Shown here piece by piece: positions 43,670-52,530 of a DNA stretch of 53,188 bases. Under the pieces are notes generated by a model, which was given only the letters and a program-made list of their open reading frames with translations, did no database searches and was not told the DNA's origin. Each line of letters opens with the position of its first letter. The first letter of the stretch is position 1. The position numbers were made by a program, and so were the translations under genes. The stretch is from DASPJR01 sp035628505 (GTDB lineage Bacteria > Planctomycetota > SZUA-567 > H5-PLA8). The stretch is from assembly GCA_035628505.1 (NCBI GenBank), contig DASPJR010000039.1, positions 1 to 53,188 of the forward strand. Reading direction: 5' to 3'.

Positions 43670-45568
43670 ATGAAAGCGTATGTGCTCCTCTCGCTGGCCG
43701 TCTTGACCTCGCTGCTCCCGGTACCCTCTGGGGCCGCCGAGCGGACCGCTCGCCAGCGCCTGGAACTGGAGCGTCTTAAAGCGGTTCACGCCACACGCGA
43801 GCGCTTCAAGCGGGAACGAACGATTGCCCACGTTCCCAATCATGGGCTTTACAGAGATTTCCGTGCGATTTTGAATCTACGGGTCGATCCGCAGCAGAAG
43901 GAGGCCCTTCTAAAGGCGGCAAAAGAGGCCGGCGTCCAAGTGCTTCTGATCAACGGTGCAGCAGCGACCGAAACGCACGACGGCATTCTATGCCTCAGCG
44001 GCGCCGAGGACGAAAACGGCGTTCTGAGCACGGCTGGGCCGCCTGGAAGCAGGAAACTGCGCTTCTATCCGGCCTTCGAACGTGTCGACGCTGACGACTC
44101 AGTCCATGCCGGCGTGACGGTCTTGGACGGTCTGCGCGAATTCGTGCGGCTAGGCGATGCGCTTAAGCAGCAGACCACAACCGACGAGGCCCGCGCCAGA
44201 CTGCTCGCGGCGTTCAAGCAGTACCCGGACGAGATTTATGCTGCGGCCAGCGATTACCGCGCGGATGTCTGGGAGTTCTATGACTCAGTCGTGGCCACGC
44301 GGCGCGCTCCAGCGATCGCCGCGGATGGCGCGCCGGCCTCAATCAAAATAGCCGGCGAAAGCGTGGACCTGCTCGCAACGGGCATGCGCCATCTCACCAC
44401 GCACCTGATGGCTCGCGACGAGAGCGAAGCGGAGATCCGTACGGCATTGCGCCACGGCCGCGCGTATGTGGCGCATGACTGGCTCTGCGATCCAACTGGC
44501 TTCGCGTTCGCCGCGTTCAATAATCTGGGACTGCATAACCTCGGTGACAAGATTCCGCATTATTCGGGCAATACGCGTCTTATCGCCTTCAGCCCGCTGA
44601 AGGGACGCATAAAGCTCTTTCACAATGGCGTGAAAGTTCAGGAGACCGTCGATATCGCGATGACCTACTTCACGCAGAAGGAAGGTGCCTACCGCGTCGA
44701 GGTCTGGCTGGATGTCGACGGCGAGGAGCGGCCGTGGATCTATTCCAATCCGATTTACGTAGAGGGACCCACGCTCGGATCAATCACCTCGCTCATGTAC
44801 CCGGCGCCCGATCCGTCGAAAGTGACGGCCGAAAAAGACATTCCCTACATCGAGAAGCCGGTCGACGAAGCCAAGCAGAAACTCGACGTCTTCGTGCCCA
44901 AGGAAGCGAAAAAGCCGCTGCCTGTTTTGTTTTTTATTCATGGAGGCGCGTGGCGTTTTGGCGACAAGAGCCTTTACTTCGGCCTGGGCAATCGCTTTGC
45001 CAGCGAGGGAATTCTCTGCGTGATCCCCGGCTACCGTCTCGCGCCAAAGTATCCGCATCCGGCGCAGATTGAAGATGTTGCCGCCGCCTTCGCGTGGACT
45101 GTGAAAAACATTGAGCAATACGGTGGAGACCCCAAGCGCATCTACGTCGCGGGCCACTCTGCCGGTGGTCATCTCTGTTCGCTGCTGACGTTAGACGAGA
45201 AGCATCTCAAAAAACATGGCCTCTCGCCGGACATTATCAAGGGAACCATCACGCATAGCGGCGTTTACGATTTGATTGTGATCGGCGACAGCCAGAGTAG
45301 CGTCTTCGGCAAAGACGAAGCCGTGCGACGCGACGCGTCGCCGCTCTTTCACGTCAGGAAGACTGAGTCACCGTTTGTCGTCGGCTACTGCCAGTGGGAC
45401 TACCCGACTCTGCCCGCGCAGGCGATCGAATTCGAAGCGAAGCTGCGCGAAAAAGGTGTAAAAACTGAGCTGATCTACGTTCCGAATGAGAACCACATCT
45501 CGGAAATGCTTAGCATTCTCAATGACAAGGACCCGATGTACCAGGCCGTCATCCGTTTTATTAAGTGA
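43670..45568 (+). CDS. Secreted fusion: degenerate PHP-like domain plus alpha/beta-hydrolase esterase
   Basis: The 632-aa protein has a signal peptide (about 1-23). The first half (about 30-365) resembles secreted PHP-type metallohydrolases of PVC bacteria, including an AEIRTALRHGRAYVAHDW segment and the YRVEVWLDVDGEERPWIYSNPIYV end block (split here for reading). The metal-binding H-x-H motif of PHP proteins is not found, so that half is probably inactive. The second half (about 400-632) is a carboxylesterase-type hydrolase with oxyanion HGGAW (424-428), nucleophile GHSAGG (Ser497), an Asp in QWDYP and a His in NENHISE. The substrate may be a plant-type or polysaccharide ester; this is inference. 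It is divergent from the cytochrome operon. Confidence 0.75.
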   Translation: MKAYVLLSLAVLTSLLPVPSGAAERTARQRLELERLKAVHATRERFKRERTIAHVPNHGLYRDFRAILNLRVDPQQKEALLKAAKEAGVQVLLINGAAATETHDGILCLSGAEDENGVLSTAGPPGSRKLRFYPAFERVDADDSVHAGVTVLDGLREFVRLGDALKQQTTTDEARARLLAAFKQYPDEIYAAASDYRADVWEFYDSVVATRRAPAIAADGAPASIKIAGESVDLLATGMRHLTTHLMARDESEAEIRTALRHGRAYVAHDWLCDPTGFAFAAFNNLGLHNLGDKIPHYSGNTRLIAFSPLKGRIKLFHNGVKVQETVDIAMTYFTQKEGAYRVEVWLDVDGEERPWIYSNPIYVEGPTLGSITSLMYPAPDPSKVTAEKDIPYIEKPVDEAKQKLDVFVPKEAKKPLPVLFFIHGGAWRFGDKSLYFGLGNRFASEGILCVIPGYRLAPKYPHPAQIEDVAAAFAWTVKNIEQYGGDPKRIYVAGHSAGGHLCSLLTLDEKHLKKHGLSPDIIKGTITHSGVYDLIVIGDSQSSVFGKDEAVRRDASPLFHVRKTESPFVVGYCQWDYPTLPAQAIEFEAKLREKGVKTELIYVPNENHISEMLSILNDKDPMYQAVIRFIK

Positions 45569-45581
45569 GAGTGGGTTGCGT

Positions 45582-45610
45582 TTGACAGCATGTGATTCAG
45601 CGCAGAAACT
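45582..45610 (+). promoter_or_regulatory. Candidate promoter of the MoaB-like gene (possible leaderless start)
   Basis: A consensus -35 TTGACA (45582-45587) is followed after 17 nt by GAAACT (45605-45610). The ATG is 6 nt later and no Shine-Dalgarno is present. The -10 is weak, but the -35 and the spacing are ideal. Confidence 0.4.
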
Positions 45611-45616
45611 CGCAGC

Positions 45617-46177
45617 ATGGCAACCGATTCCGTTACTCAGCACCGCCAGGCGTCTCCGACCAAACTGCGCTGCGCGGTCATGACCCTTTCCACCACCCGC
45701 ACCAAAGAGAATGACACGGGCGGCGGTGGCATCCGCGAAGAACTGCTCGCCGCCGGGCACTCGGTGCTCTGGTACGAGATCGTCAAAGACGACGTGCCGG
45801 CGATCACGGCGGCGCTGACGCAGCTTCGAACGATGAATGATCTGGATATCATCGTCTGCACCGGCGGCACGGGAATCAGCCCGTACGATGTGACAATCGA
45901 GGCGGCGCGGCCACTTTTTGACAAAGAGATCCCCGCGTTCAGCGTCATGTTTGCGATGCTCAGCCGCGAACAGGTGGGGATGGCCTGCCTGCTTTCGCGC
46001 GCGACGGCGGGCGTGCTCGGGAATAAAGTCGTTTTTTGCCTGCCAGGCAGTCCGAAAGCCTGCAAGCTGGCGATGGAAAAGATCATCGTGCCCGAGGCTG
46101 GCCATCTGGTGAAGCATGCGCGCGAGCGCAAGACGGACTCGGCCGCTGCGTGCCACCGTCCGGGCGCAGGTCAATGA
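45617..46177 (+). CDS. MoaB/MogA-family molybdopterin-binding protein
   Basis: MoaB/MogA proteins adenylylate molybdopterin before metal insertion. The 186-aa product carries the family order: VMTLSTTRTKENDTGG (Asp-x-x-Gly), DLDIIVCTGGTGISPYDVTIEA, and CLPGSPKACKLAMEKIIVPE. In the middle motif the usual Arg before Asp (SPRDVT) is Tyr. Both ends have short, non-conserved extensions. No other molybdenum cofactor gene is in the window, so its pathway partners must be elsewhere. It starts 48 nt after the esterase gene. Confidence 0.88.
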   Translation: MATDSVTQHRQASPTKLRCAVMTLSTTRTKENDTGGGGIREELLAAGHSVLWYEIVKDDVPAITAALTQLRTMNDLDIIVCTGGTGISPYDVTIEAARPLFDKEIPAFSVMFAMLSREQVGMACLLSRATAGVLGNKVVFCLPGSPKACKLAMEKIIVPEAGHLVKHARERKTDSAAACHRPGAGQ

Positions 46178-46230
46178 GGATCGAAGAATCTTTGGCGTGA
46201 TTCGTCGCTAGAGTCAGAAACGGTGAGTGC

Positions 46231-47442
46231 ATGATTGCGTACGATGATGTAACGATGAGCTTTGACTCGGGCGGCGCGGCGGCCGGACTGGACGCGGTCA
46301 TCCAGGCCCTGCAGTACGACCACGACCATCACGCACTCTTTCGCGCGCTGCTTCTGAAGAAACGATATGAGATGGGTCTGCCGCTGATCAACCCCGGCGA
46401 GCTGCGCGGTTTTTCGGCTGAAGTGCGCAAGAAGTACGAAGACTATGTTGAAGAGACCTGCCGCGAGATCGGGCAGCGCTACCTCAACGACGGAAACATC
46501 GTCCAGGCCTGGCGCTATTACAAGACGGTCGGAGACCATGAACCGATCCGCGCCGCGCTGGAAAATCTCGATCCGCGAGAGGCGTCGGAAGAAATCCTGA
46601 CGCTGGCGATTTCGCAAGGCGCGCATCCGCGCCGCGGCTTTCTGATGACGCTTGAAGCTCACGGCCTGTGCCGCGCAATCTCGGTTTTTGATCAGGAATT
46701 CTCGGTCGACCAGTCCGACAAGCGTTACGCCGCCGAGCTGCTTGTGCGGCAGCTCTATAAGGAACTGGTCATCGCGGTGCGGCGCCACATCATGGAGCGT
46801 TTCGGAGAACTGCCGCCGGAGACGGACTTGGTTGAGCTGATCCGCCTTCGTCCGTGGCTGTTCGAAAACAACCGCACGCACGCCGACCCCCAGCATGTCT
46901 CCGCAATCGCGCGCATCGGATTGATTACTGAAAAGACCGAAGACTTGATCATGTGCCTCTCCATAGCCGAGTATGGCCGCATGCTGGCCAAAGATCAGCA
47001 GCCCTGGCCGAAGGCGCCTTTCGAAGCCGGCTTTGCCGACCAGGCCCGCTTCGCCCGTGCGCTGCTCGGACAGGGCGTGGCCGACACCTGCACGCATTTC
47101 CGTTCCAAGCTCGCGATTTACGGAACGAATCCGGAAGACCGCACGCCGGTCGAAATGGTCGTCATGCTGCTCTGGCGCACCGGCCAGAAGGAAGATGCCC
47201 TTGACGTCTGGCAGCAGTACCTGGGCGATCAGCCGCCGGAGATTCCGGGTATTTACATTCCCTCGTTCTACGATCTGTGCATCGAAGCGAAGAGCTGGCG
47301 GCGCCTGGGCGAGACGGCGCGGCTGCATGGGGATTCATCGGCCTGGGCGGCTTCCCGGGTGATGGAAACCGAGCAGAACAAACGAAAAGAGGAGCCTGCC
47401 GCTGCACCCGTTCAGGCGTCCGCAACCGAAACACTTTCTTAA
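46231..47442 (+). CDS. Uncharacterised alpha-helical protein
   Basis: I do not recognise this 403-aa protein. It has no signal peptide or membrane segment and appears almost wholly helical. Patterns such as RYLNDGNIVQAWRYYKTVGDHEPIRAAL and RTGQKEDALDVWQQYLGDQ look like TPR or similar helical repeats, which usually bind other proteins. The C-terminal 30 residues are a polar, Ala/Pro-rich tail. The ATG has a GGTGAG Shine-Dalgarno. It is followed after 17 nt by a secreted PQQ-propeller protein, so the two may be co-transcribed. Confidence 0.7.
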   Translation: MIAYDDVTMSFDSGGAAAGLDAVIQALQYDHDHHALFRALLLKKRYEMGLPLINPGELRGFSAEVRKKYEDYVEETCREIGQRYLNDGNIVQAWRYYKTVGDHEPIRAALENLDPREASEEILTLAISQGAHPRRGFLMTLEAHGLCRAISVFDQEFSVDQSDKRYAAELLVRQLYKELVIAVRRHIMERFGELPPETDLVELIRLRPWLFENNRTHADPQHVSAIARIGLITEKTEDLIMCLSIAEYGRMLAKDQQPWPKAPFEAGFADQARFARALLGQGVADTCTHFRSKLAIYGTNPEDRTPVEMVVMLLWRTGQKEDALDVWQQYLGDQPPEIPGIYIPSFYDLCIEAKSWRRLGETARLHGDSSAWAASRVMETEQNKRKEEPAAAPVQASATETLS

Positions 47443-47459
47443 CATCAGGAGTTCATGTC

Positions 47460-48686
47460 ATGCGCATTCTTACTTCTCTTCTTCTCAGCCTGTTGTGCCT
47501 GGCAGCGTCCGCTGCCGACTGGCCACGCTTCCGCGGCCCGAACGGGGATGGCGTCTCGCCGGAGAAGGGCCTTAACAAGGACTGGAAAGCCAAGCCGCCG
47601 AAGGAACTCTGGCGCATCAAGCTGGGCGACGGCGGTTATTCCGGTCCCGCGGTGGCCGCAGGAAAACTTTTCATCATCGACAAGGCGGGCAAGGAAGACG
47701 TCGTGCGCGCCGTGGATACCGCCAGTGGAAAGGATCTCTGGAGCTTCAAGTACAAGGACGATTACGATTCGGGAAATCCGCAGTGGGGCAACGGACGTTC
47801 CACGCCCACGTACGATGATGGCAAGGTCTTCACGCTCGGGCCGTCAGGAATGCTTCATGGCCTTGATGCAGAAAAAGGCACGAAACTCTGGAACGTGGAT
47901 CTAAAGGCCGAGTTCAAGGGACGCTGGCGGCGGGAGACCTGGGGCTACACCGGCGCGCCGATTGTTGATGGTAACAAGCTGATCGTCGTTGCGGGCGGTC
48001 CCGGCGCAACTGTGGTGGCGCTGGACAAGAACACTGGCAAAACGATCTGGAAGGGTGGCGGCGACGACCAGCCTGGTTACGCGACACCGGTCATCGCAAC
48101 AATTGAAGGCAAGCGCCAGTATGTCGTGTTCACCGGTATGAGCGTCATTGGAGTGGACACCGAAAATGGCGCGCTGCTATGGCGAGTGCCCTGGGAAACC
48201 AGCTATGACGTGAACGGCGCGGACCCGGTCGTCATCGGCAACACTGTCTTTGTGACGAGCGGCTACGGCAAAGGTTGCGGACTGGTCACGGTCAGCGGCG
48301 GAAAAGCCGAACTGACGTACTCAAACAAGAACATGAAGTCGCAGTTCAATGCGCCTGTTCACATCGATGGCTTTCTATATGGCATCAGCGGCCAGGCGAA
48401 TTCAGGCGGCGAACTGGTCTGTCTGAATCCGAAGGACGGTTCTGTTGCGTGGAAGCAGCCGGGCTTCGAAGCCGGCGGTCTGATCGGCGTCGACGGAGCT
48501 GTCATTGCCGTCAGCGGAAACGAAGGAGGCGATGTGGTACTCGCGAAAGCCAACCCCAAAGCCTTTGAAGAGCTCGGCCGTTTCGCAATGCCCAAGGGCG
48601 GAAAGCAGTGGACGCCGCCTATCGTCGCAGACGGAAAACTCTACGTCCGCAACCAGCGCGAACTCCTTTGCTTCGACCTGAAGTAA
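47460..48686 (+). CDS. Secreted PQQ-like beta-propeller protein
   Basis: The start at 47460 is fixed by AGGAG 8 nt upstream and by a clean signal peptide (about 1-19). The 408-aa product opens with WPRFRGPNGDGVSPE, a hallmark of PVC outer-membrane PQQ-like repeat proteins. It has repeated propeller-blade motifs such as RAVDTASGKDLWSFKY, HGLDAEKGTKLWNVDL, VALDKNTGKTIWKG and GVDTENGALLWRV. There is no dehydrogenase active-site Asp/Cys pair, so it may be a scaffold (as BamB is) rather than a quinoprotein enzyme. A strong terminator follows. Confidence 0.88.
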   Translation: MRILTSLLLSLLCLAASAADWPRFRGPNGDGVSPEKGLNKDWKAKPPKELWRIKLGDGGYSGPAVAAGKLFIIDKAGKEDVVRAVDTASGKDLWSFKYKDDYDSGNPQWGNGRSTPTYDDGKVFTLGPSGMLHGLDAEKGTKLWNVDLKAEFKGRWRRETWGYTGAPIVDGNKLIVVAGGPGATVVALDKNTGKTIWKGGGDDQPGYATPVIATIEGKRQYVVFTGMSVIGVDTENGALLWRVPWETSYDVNGADPVVIGNTVFVTSGYGKGCGLVTVSGGKAELTYSNKNMKSQFNAPVHIDGFLYGISGQANSGGELVCLNPKDGSVAWKQPGFEAGGLIGVDGAVIAVSGNEGGDVVLAKANPKAFEELGRFAMPKGGKQWTPPIVADGKLYVRNQRELLCFDLK

Positions 48687-48709
48687 CGCGGTAGTTTGCA
48701 CAGTCAGCC

Positions 48710-48741
48710 AAAAAACGCTGCAGACTCGAGCAGCGTTTTTT
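48710..48741. terminator. Strong bidirectional intrinsic terminator
   Basis: This is a perfect 12-bp inverted repeat, AAAAAACGCTGC and GCAGCGTTTTTT, with an 8-nt loop. It has a T-run on either strand: six T on the + strand, and six T read from the - strand. It lies between the stop of the PQQ gene (48686) and the stop of the converging metallo-beta-lactamase gene (48780), so it can serve both. Confidence 0.9.
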
Positions 48742-48779
48742 CTTGGAGTCAGGCACCTCTCCAATTTATGGATCATGCA

Positions 48780-50171
48780 TTAAAGAACAAACTCTTCCGC
48801 GATGCTCGGAATCCGCACGTCGCTGAAACCATTTTCCTTCAAGTGCGACTGGAAGGCGGTGCAGCGTTCTTCGTCACCGTGAACGAGGAAGACCGGACCG
48901 TGCGGGCGGCACTTATCCAGGAATGTTGTCATTTCGCTGCGGCCGGCATGCGCTGAGAAGCCGTTCAGCACGACGACTTCGGCCCGCAGTGTCATCTCCT
49001 GCCCTAAGACTTTAACCGTCCGCTGGCGCTCAACCAGCTTGCGCCCCAGTGTGTGTTCGGCCTGGAAGCCGCAGATCAGAATGGTGTTGCGCGGATCGGA
49101 GACGCCGTGCGCGAGGTGGTGGAGGATGCGCCCGGCTTCGCACATGCCGGATGCGGCGATCACCACGAACGGGCCCTTCTGTTCGTTCAGCGCGCGCGAC
49201 GCTTCGCTTGAACGCGTTGCAACGAATCCGTCAATGGCGAAGAGCATGCCGTCGTCATTCAATACCTTGTTCGCATGCGCGTCGTAACATTCCGGATGGC
49301 GCGAAACAATTTCTGTTGCACCGGTCGCGAGCGGACTATCCACGTAGACGGGAACTTCAGGCAGCTTGCCCTTTTTCTGAAGCTCACGCAGCGCATACAT
49401 GATCGTCTGCGTGCGCCCGAGCGCGAAGGCGGGGATGATTACTTTTCCGCCGCGGGCGATGGTCTGGTAAAGAACTTTGCGCAGTTCTTCAGGAAGCTCC
49501 GCCTGCGGCGGGTGCTCGCGGTCGCCATAGGTGGACTCGGTCAGCACCACATCGCAGCCTGCCGGAAAGGGCTCGGCGTCTTTCAAGATCGGTGAATTTG
49601 GCCGGCCGATATCGCCCGTGAACGCCAGGCGCTTGATGCCAGCGCTGCTGCGCTCTTCCAGAGTAACCGTGGCCGAGCCGAGAATGTGTCCGGCGTCCGT
49701 GTAGTAGGCGCGCAAGCCCGGCAGAACCTCGAACCATTCGCGGTAATTGCGGCCCCGCAGCAGCGAAATCGCCGCTTCGGCATGCTGCAGCGTGTACAGC
49801 GGCTGAATATCGGGCTCGCCGGGACGCAGGCGCTGATTGAGATGGCGCGCGTCGAGCTCCTGGATCTTCGCTGAATCACGCAGCATCAGCCCGGTCAGAT
49901 CGACGGTCGCGCCCGTGCCAAAGATGGGGCATTTGAGTCCCTGCGCCACCCAGGTCGGCAGATTGCCTATATGGTCGATATGGGCATGGCTGAGTACGAT
50001 GGCTTTGACGCGCCTGGGGTCCAGCGGGAGCTTCGTGTTGCGTTCGCGTGCTTCGGACCGGCGGCCCTGGAAGAGGCCGCAATCGAGCAGAACGATCTCG
50101 CCGCGGGACGTTTCAACGATATGCAGGGACCCGGTGACAGTGCGAACGGCGCCATGAAAACGAATTTTCAT
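48780..50171 (-). CDS. Beta-CASP metallo-beta-lactamase fold RNase-like protein
   Basis: The 463-aa protein has an N-terminal metallo-beta-lactamase domain with SHAHIDHIGN (His62, His64, Asp66, His67) and a beta-CASP insert (about 190-330). It ends with an RMMBL segment (VVLNGFSAHAGRSE...VFLVHGDEERCTAF), the order seen in CPSF73/YSH1-like bacterial proteins. These act on RNA, usually as endo- or exonucleases. There is no C-terminal extension as in RNase J, so it is the shorter class. A GGAG Shine-Dalgarno is 7 nt before the ATG. It is divergent from nagB. Confidence 0.92.
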   Translation of the reverse strand: MKIRFHGAVRTVTGSLHIVETSRGEIVLLDCGLFQGRRSEARERNTKLPLDPRRVKAIVLSHAHIDHIGNLPTWVAQGLKCPIFGTGATVDLTGLMLRDSAKIQELDARHLNQRLRPGEPDIQPLYTLQHAEAAISLLRGRNYREWFEVLPGLRAYYTDAGHILGSATVTLEERSSAGIKRLAFTGDIGRPNSPILKDAEPFPAGCDVVLTESTYGDREHPPQAELPEELRKVLYQTIARGGKVIIPAFALGRTQTIMYALRELQKKGKLPEVPVYVDSPLATGATEIVSRHPECYDAHANKVLNDDGMLFAIDGFVATRSSEASRALNEQKGPFVVIAASGMCEAGRILHHLAHGVSDPRNTILICGFQAEHTLGRKLVERQRTVKVLGQEMTLRAEVVVLNGFSAHAGRSEMTTFLDKCRPHGPVFLVHGDEERCTAFQSHLKENGFSDVRIPSIAEEFVL

Positions 50172-50274
50172 TTGATCGCTCCAAAGGTTTGGAAAAACTG
50201 AGCCTTTTATGTTTTAGGCGTGTAATCGTATCAGGCTTTCGCGGCAACGCGCGGAAGAAAAGGGGGAGAGGCTG

Positions 50275-51045
50275 ATGGCTGCAGCGACACGAACATTTAC
50301 CGCGGGCGCAATGAATGTGCGGGTTTTTCCGGATACTGCCGCGATGGCTGCCGATGCGGCTCAGGCCGCGCAGGCGCTTTTGAAGGATGCGATCGCGACC
50401 AACGGCAGCGCCGCGGCGATCCTCGCCACGGGCAATTCGCAGCTTCAGTTCCTGGACCAGCTGGTGAAGATCGGCGGCGTGGACTGGTCGCGCGTGACGC
50501 TCTTTCACATGGATGAGTACCTCGGCATCAGCGCCGACCATCCGGCCAGTTTCCGGCGCTACATGCGCGAGCGCGTTGCGGCGAAACTCAAGCCGAAGGT
50601 GTTTCATTACATGGAAGGTGACGCCATGGAGCCGCTCGCCGAGTGCCGCCGCTACGCAAAGCTGATCGCCACGCAGCCGATTGATCTGTGCTGCCTGGGC
50701 ATCGGTGAAAACGGGCACCTGGCGTTTAACGATCCGCCGGTCGCGAATTTCACCGACCCTGAACCGTGCAAGATCGTGAAGCTCGATCTGGCCTGCCGCC
50801 AGCAGCAGGCGGGGGAAGGGCACTTCCCGAATATCGACGCCGTTCCGCAATACGCTCTGACGCTCACGATTCCGGCGCTCTGCTCGGCCAAACGCATGCT
50901 CTGCATCGTTCCTGAGAAACGCAAAGCGGTCGCGGTGAAAGGCACAATTAATGGCCCCATCAGCACCGCCTGCCCGGGATCGTTCCTGCGGCAGCAGGCA
51001 CACTGCACGCTTTTCCTGGATGCGGATTCGGCGAGCTTGATTTGA
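50275..51045 (+). CDS. nagB: Glucosamine-6-phosphate deaminase NagB
   Basis: NagB converts glucosamine-6-phosphate to fructose-6-phosphate and ammonia. The 256-aa product shows the active-site motifs FHMDEYLGI (Asp-Glu) and GIGENGHLAFNDPP, and the family's SFRRYMRERV segment. Six-phosphogluconolactonase is a related fold but lacks these motifs. GGGGGAGAGG provides a Shine-Dalgarno. The gene starts 103 nt from the divergent beta-CASP gene. It could feed amino-sugar carbon from peptidoglycan recycling or chitin into glycolysis. No nagA or transporter is in the window. Confidence 0.93.
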   Translation: MAAATRTFTAGAMNVRVFPDTAAMAADAAQAAQALLKDAIATNGSAAAILATGNSQLQFLDQLVKIGGVDWSRVTLFHMDEYLGISADHPASFRRYMRERVAAKLKPKVFHYMEGDAMEPLAECRRYAKLIATQPIDLCCLGIGENGHLAFNDPPVANFTDPEPCKIVKLDLACRQQQAGEGHFPNIDAVPQYALTLTIPALCSAKRMLCIVPEKRKAVAVKGTINGPISTACPGSFLRQQAHCTLFLDADSASLI

Positions 51046-51072
51046 GGAAGTAGGAATAACGGAACACGACTT

Positions 51073-51112
51073 CACCACAGAGACGCAGAGTACGCAAAGA
51101 TTCACAGAGAAC
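51073..51112. repeat. CACAGAG-type dispersed repeat, single arm
   Basis: This stretch of CACCACAGAGACGCAGAG-like units with approximate 9-bp period sits in the nagB-aminotransferase spacer. It is single-armed, unlike the hairpin form at 7553-7646. Confidence 0.6.
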
Positions 51113-51132
51113 TGCTTTTCGGAAAGAACGTA

Positions 51133-52254
51133 ATGGATTACTCGAAGATCGTCGCGGAGCGGGTGCAGGGCATCGAGGCGTCGGGAATTCGAAAGATTTT
51201 TGATCTCGCGGCGACGGTGAAGGATGCGATCAACCTGTCGATCGGCCAGCCGGACTTCGACGTGCCTGACCCGATCAAAGACGCCGCCATCGATGCCATT
51301 CGCGGCGGCTTCAACCGCTATCCGCCGAGCGCCGGACTTCCCGAATTGCGCGCGCTCGTGCTGGATCACTACCAGCAGCTCCACGGCGTGCGGCCCGAAG
51401 ACTGCCTGATCGCCAGCGGCACGTCCGGAGGATTGACGCTCGCACTGCTGGGTCTTGTGAACCCAGGTGACGAAGTGCTCGTGCCCGATCCGTTCTTCGT
51501 CAGCTATAAGCACCTGACAACGATGTGCGGCGGCAAGGCCGTCTTCTACGACACCTACCCGAACTTCCGCGTCGACGTGGCCAAGCTCGAGAAGCTCATC
51601 ACGCCGCGCACGAAAGTCATCCTCGCGATGTCGCCGGGAAATCCGACTGGCGCGTGCCTGCCCGAGAAGAACAAGCGCGATCTTGCGGATCTTGCGCGCG
51701 CGAAGAACCTGATTGTGATCAGCGATGAAATTTACGAGCTCTTCAGCTACAGCGGCAGCGCGGACAAGAGTCTCGGGGCGTTTTATCCCGAAGGCACGCT
51801 CTGCGTCGGGGGACTTTCGAAGACGCTCGCGATGACAGGCTGGCGCGTGGGCTGGGTGACCGGCGCGCGCGATCTTGTCAACGAGCTGATCAAGCTGCAG
51901 CAGTTCACGTTCGTGTGCGCGCCGAGCACCGCGCAGAAGGCGGCTCTGGGCGCGTTCAAGATTGACCTCTCGGACAAGGTCGCCGCGTACAAAAAGAAGC
52001 GCGACTTTCTGGTCAGCGGCCTGCGCAAAGCCGGCTACGAATGCGAAGAGCCCGGCGGCGCGTTCTATCTCTTTCCGAAGGTGCCGGCCAAGTACGCAAG
52101 CGGCCAGACCTTCATCGAAGAGGCGATCAAGCATCGGCTGCTGCTGGTCCCCGGCCACGTCTTCTCCAACCGCGACACGCACTTCCGCATCAGCTACGCC
52201 GCCAGCGACGCGGTGCTCGCGGAGGGCTTGAAGGTTTTTGAAAAGCTGGCGTAA
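51133..52254 (+). CDS. PLP-dependent class I aminotransferase (aspartate aminotransferase-like)
   Basis: The 373-aa product has the fold type I layout: an N-terminal INLSIGQPDFDVPDPIKDA motif, PGNPTG, an ISDEIYELF segment with the conserved Asp, the PLP lysine in SKTLAMTGWRVGW (Lys230), and the C-terminal FRISYA with the substrate-binding Arg. This pattern suits the I-gamma aspartate/aromatic aminotransferases, but substrate cannot be fixed from sequence. A GGAAAG stretch precedes the ATG by 6 nt. It follows nagB after an 87-nt spacer containing a repeat arm. Confidence 0.93.
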   Translation: MDYSKIVAERVQGIEASGIRKIFDLAATVKDAINLSIGQPDFDVPDPIKDAAIDAIRGGFNRYPPSAGLPELRALVLDHYQQLHGVRPEDCLIASGTSGGLTLALLGLVNPGDEVLVPDPFFVSYKHLTTMCGGKAVFYDTYPNFRVDVAKLEKLITPRTKVILAMSPGNPTGACLPEKNKRDLADLARAKNLIVISDEIYELFSYSGSADKSLGAFYPEGTLCVGGLSKTLAMTGWRVGWVTGARDLVNELIKLQQFTFVCAPSTAQKAALGAFKIDLSDKVAAYKKKRDFLVSGLRKAGYECEEPGGAFYLFPKVPAKYASGQTFIEEAIKHRLLLVPGHVFSNRDTHFRISYAASDAVLAEGLKVFEKLA

Positions 52255-52260
52255 TCTCGG

Positions 52261-52288
52261 TTCACCGCAGAGACGCTGAGGCGCAGAG
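52261..52288. repeat. CACAGAG-type dispersed repeat, short copy
   Basis: CACCGCAGAGACGCTGAGGCGCAGAG-like units follow directly after the aminotransferase stop. This is the fourth copy of the family in the window. Confidence 0.55.
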
Positions 52289-52447
52289 ATTTATTTAAAA
52301 TTTTTCCGAGCTCAGCAAGGCTTTATTTGGGGCGTAGTTGTGTGAATGCTTGACAATTTTGGATGCTGCCGTTCCCGCTAACGATCACCCTTTTTTCCGC
52401 GAATTTCACACTTTGAAAATCTAATACGTTTGCACTGAAGCACTTAT

Positions 52448-52461
52448 GTGTTGCGCAACAC
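52448..52461. promoter_or_regulatory. Perfect palindrome GTGTTGCGCAACAC, site 1
   Basis: A 14-bp perfect dyad containing TGTTGCGCAACA, followed at 52465-52472 by a half-site CGCAACAT. Its core is repeated exactly at 52516-52527, with centres 67 bp apart. This looks like a protein-binding site, though both flanking genes end here rather than start. Confidence 0.5.
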
Positions 52462-52515
52462 GACGCGCAACATATCAATATTTTAATCTGAGTTCGGATA
52501 AGGAGTTACTGTTTT

Positions 52516-52527
52516 TGTTGCGCAACA
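52516..52527. promoter_or_regulatory. Perfect palindrome TGTTGCGCAACA, site 2
   Basis: This exact 12-bp repeat of the core of site 1 lies in AT-richer sequence. Two identical dyads 67 bp apart argue against chance. Confidence 0.5.
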
Positions 52528-52530
52528 TAA

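Noticed and set aside
50113..52182. Minus-strand open frame of 689 codons across nagB and the aminotransferase
   Set aside because: It is Arg/Ala/His-rich shadow sequence opposite two well-supported genes.
52448..52527. parS centromere site
   Set aside because: The TGTT...AACA ends recall parS, but the core GCGC and 12-bp length do not match the 16-bp parS consensus, and no parAB genes are near.
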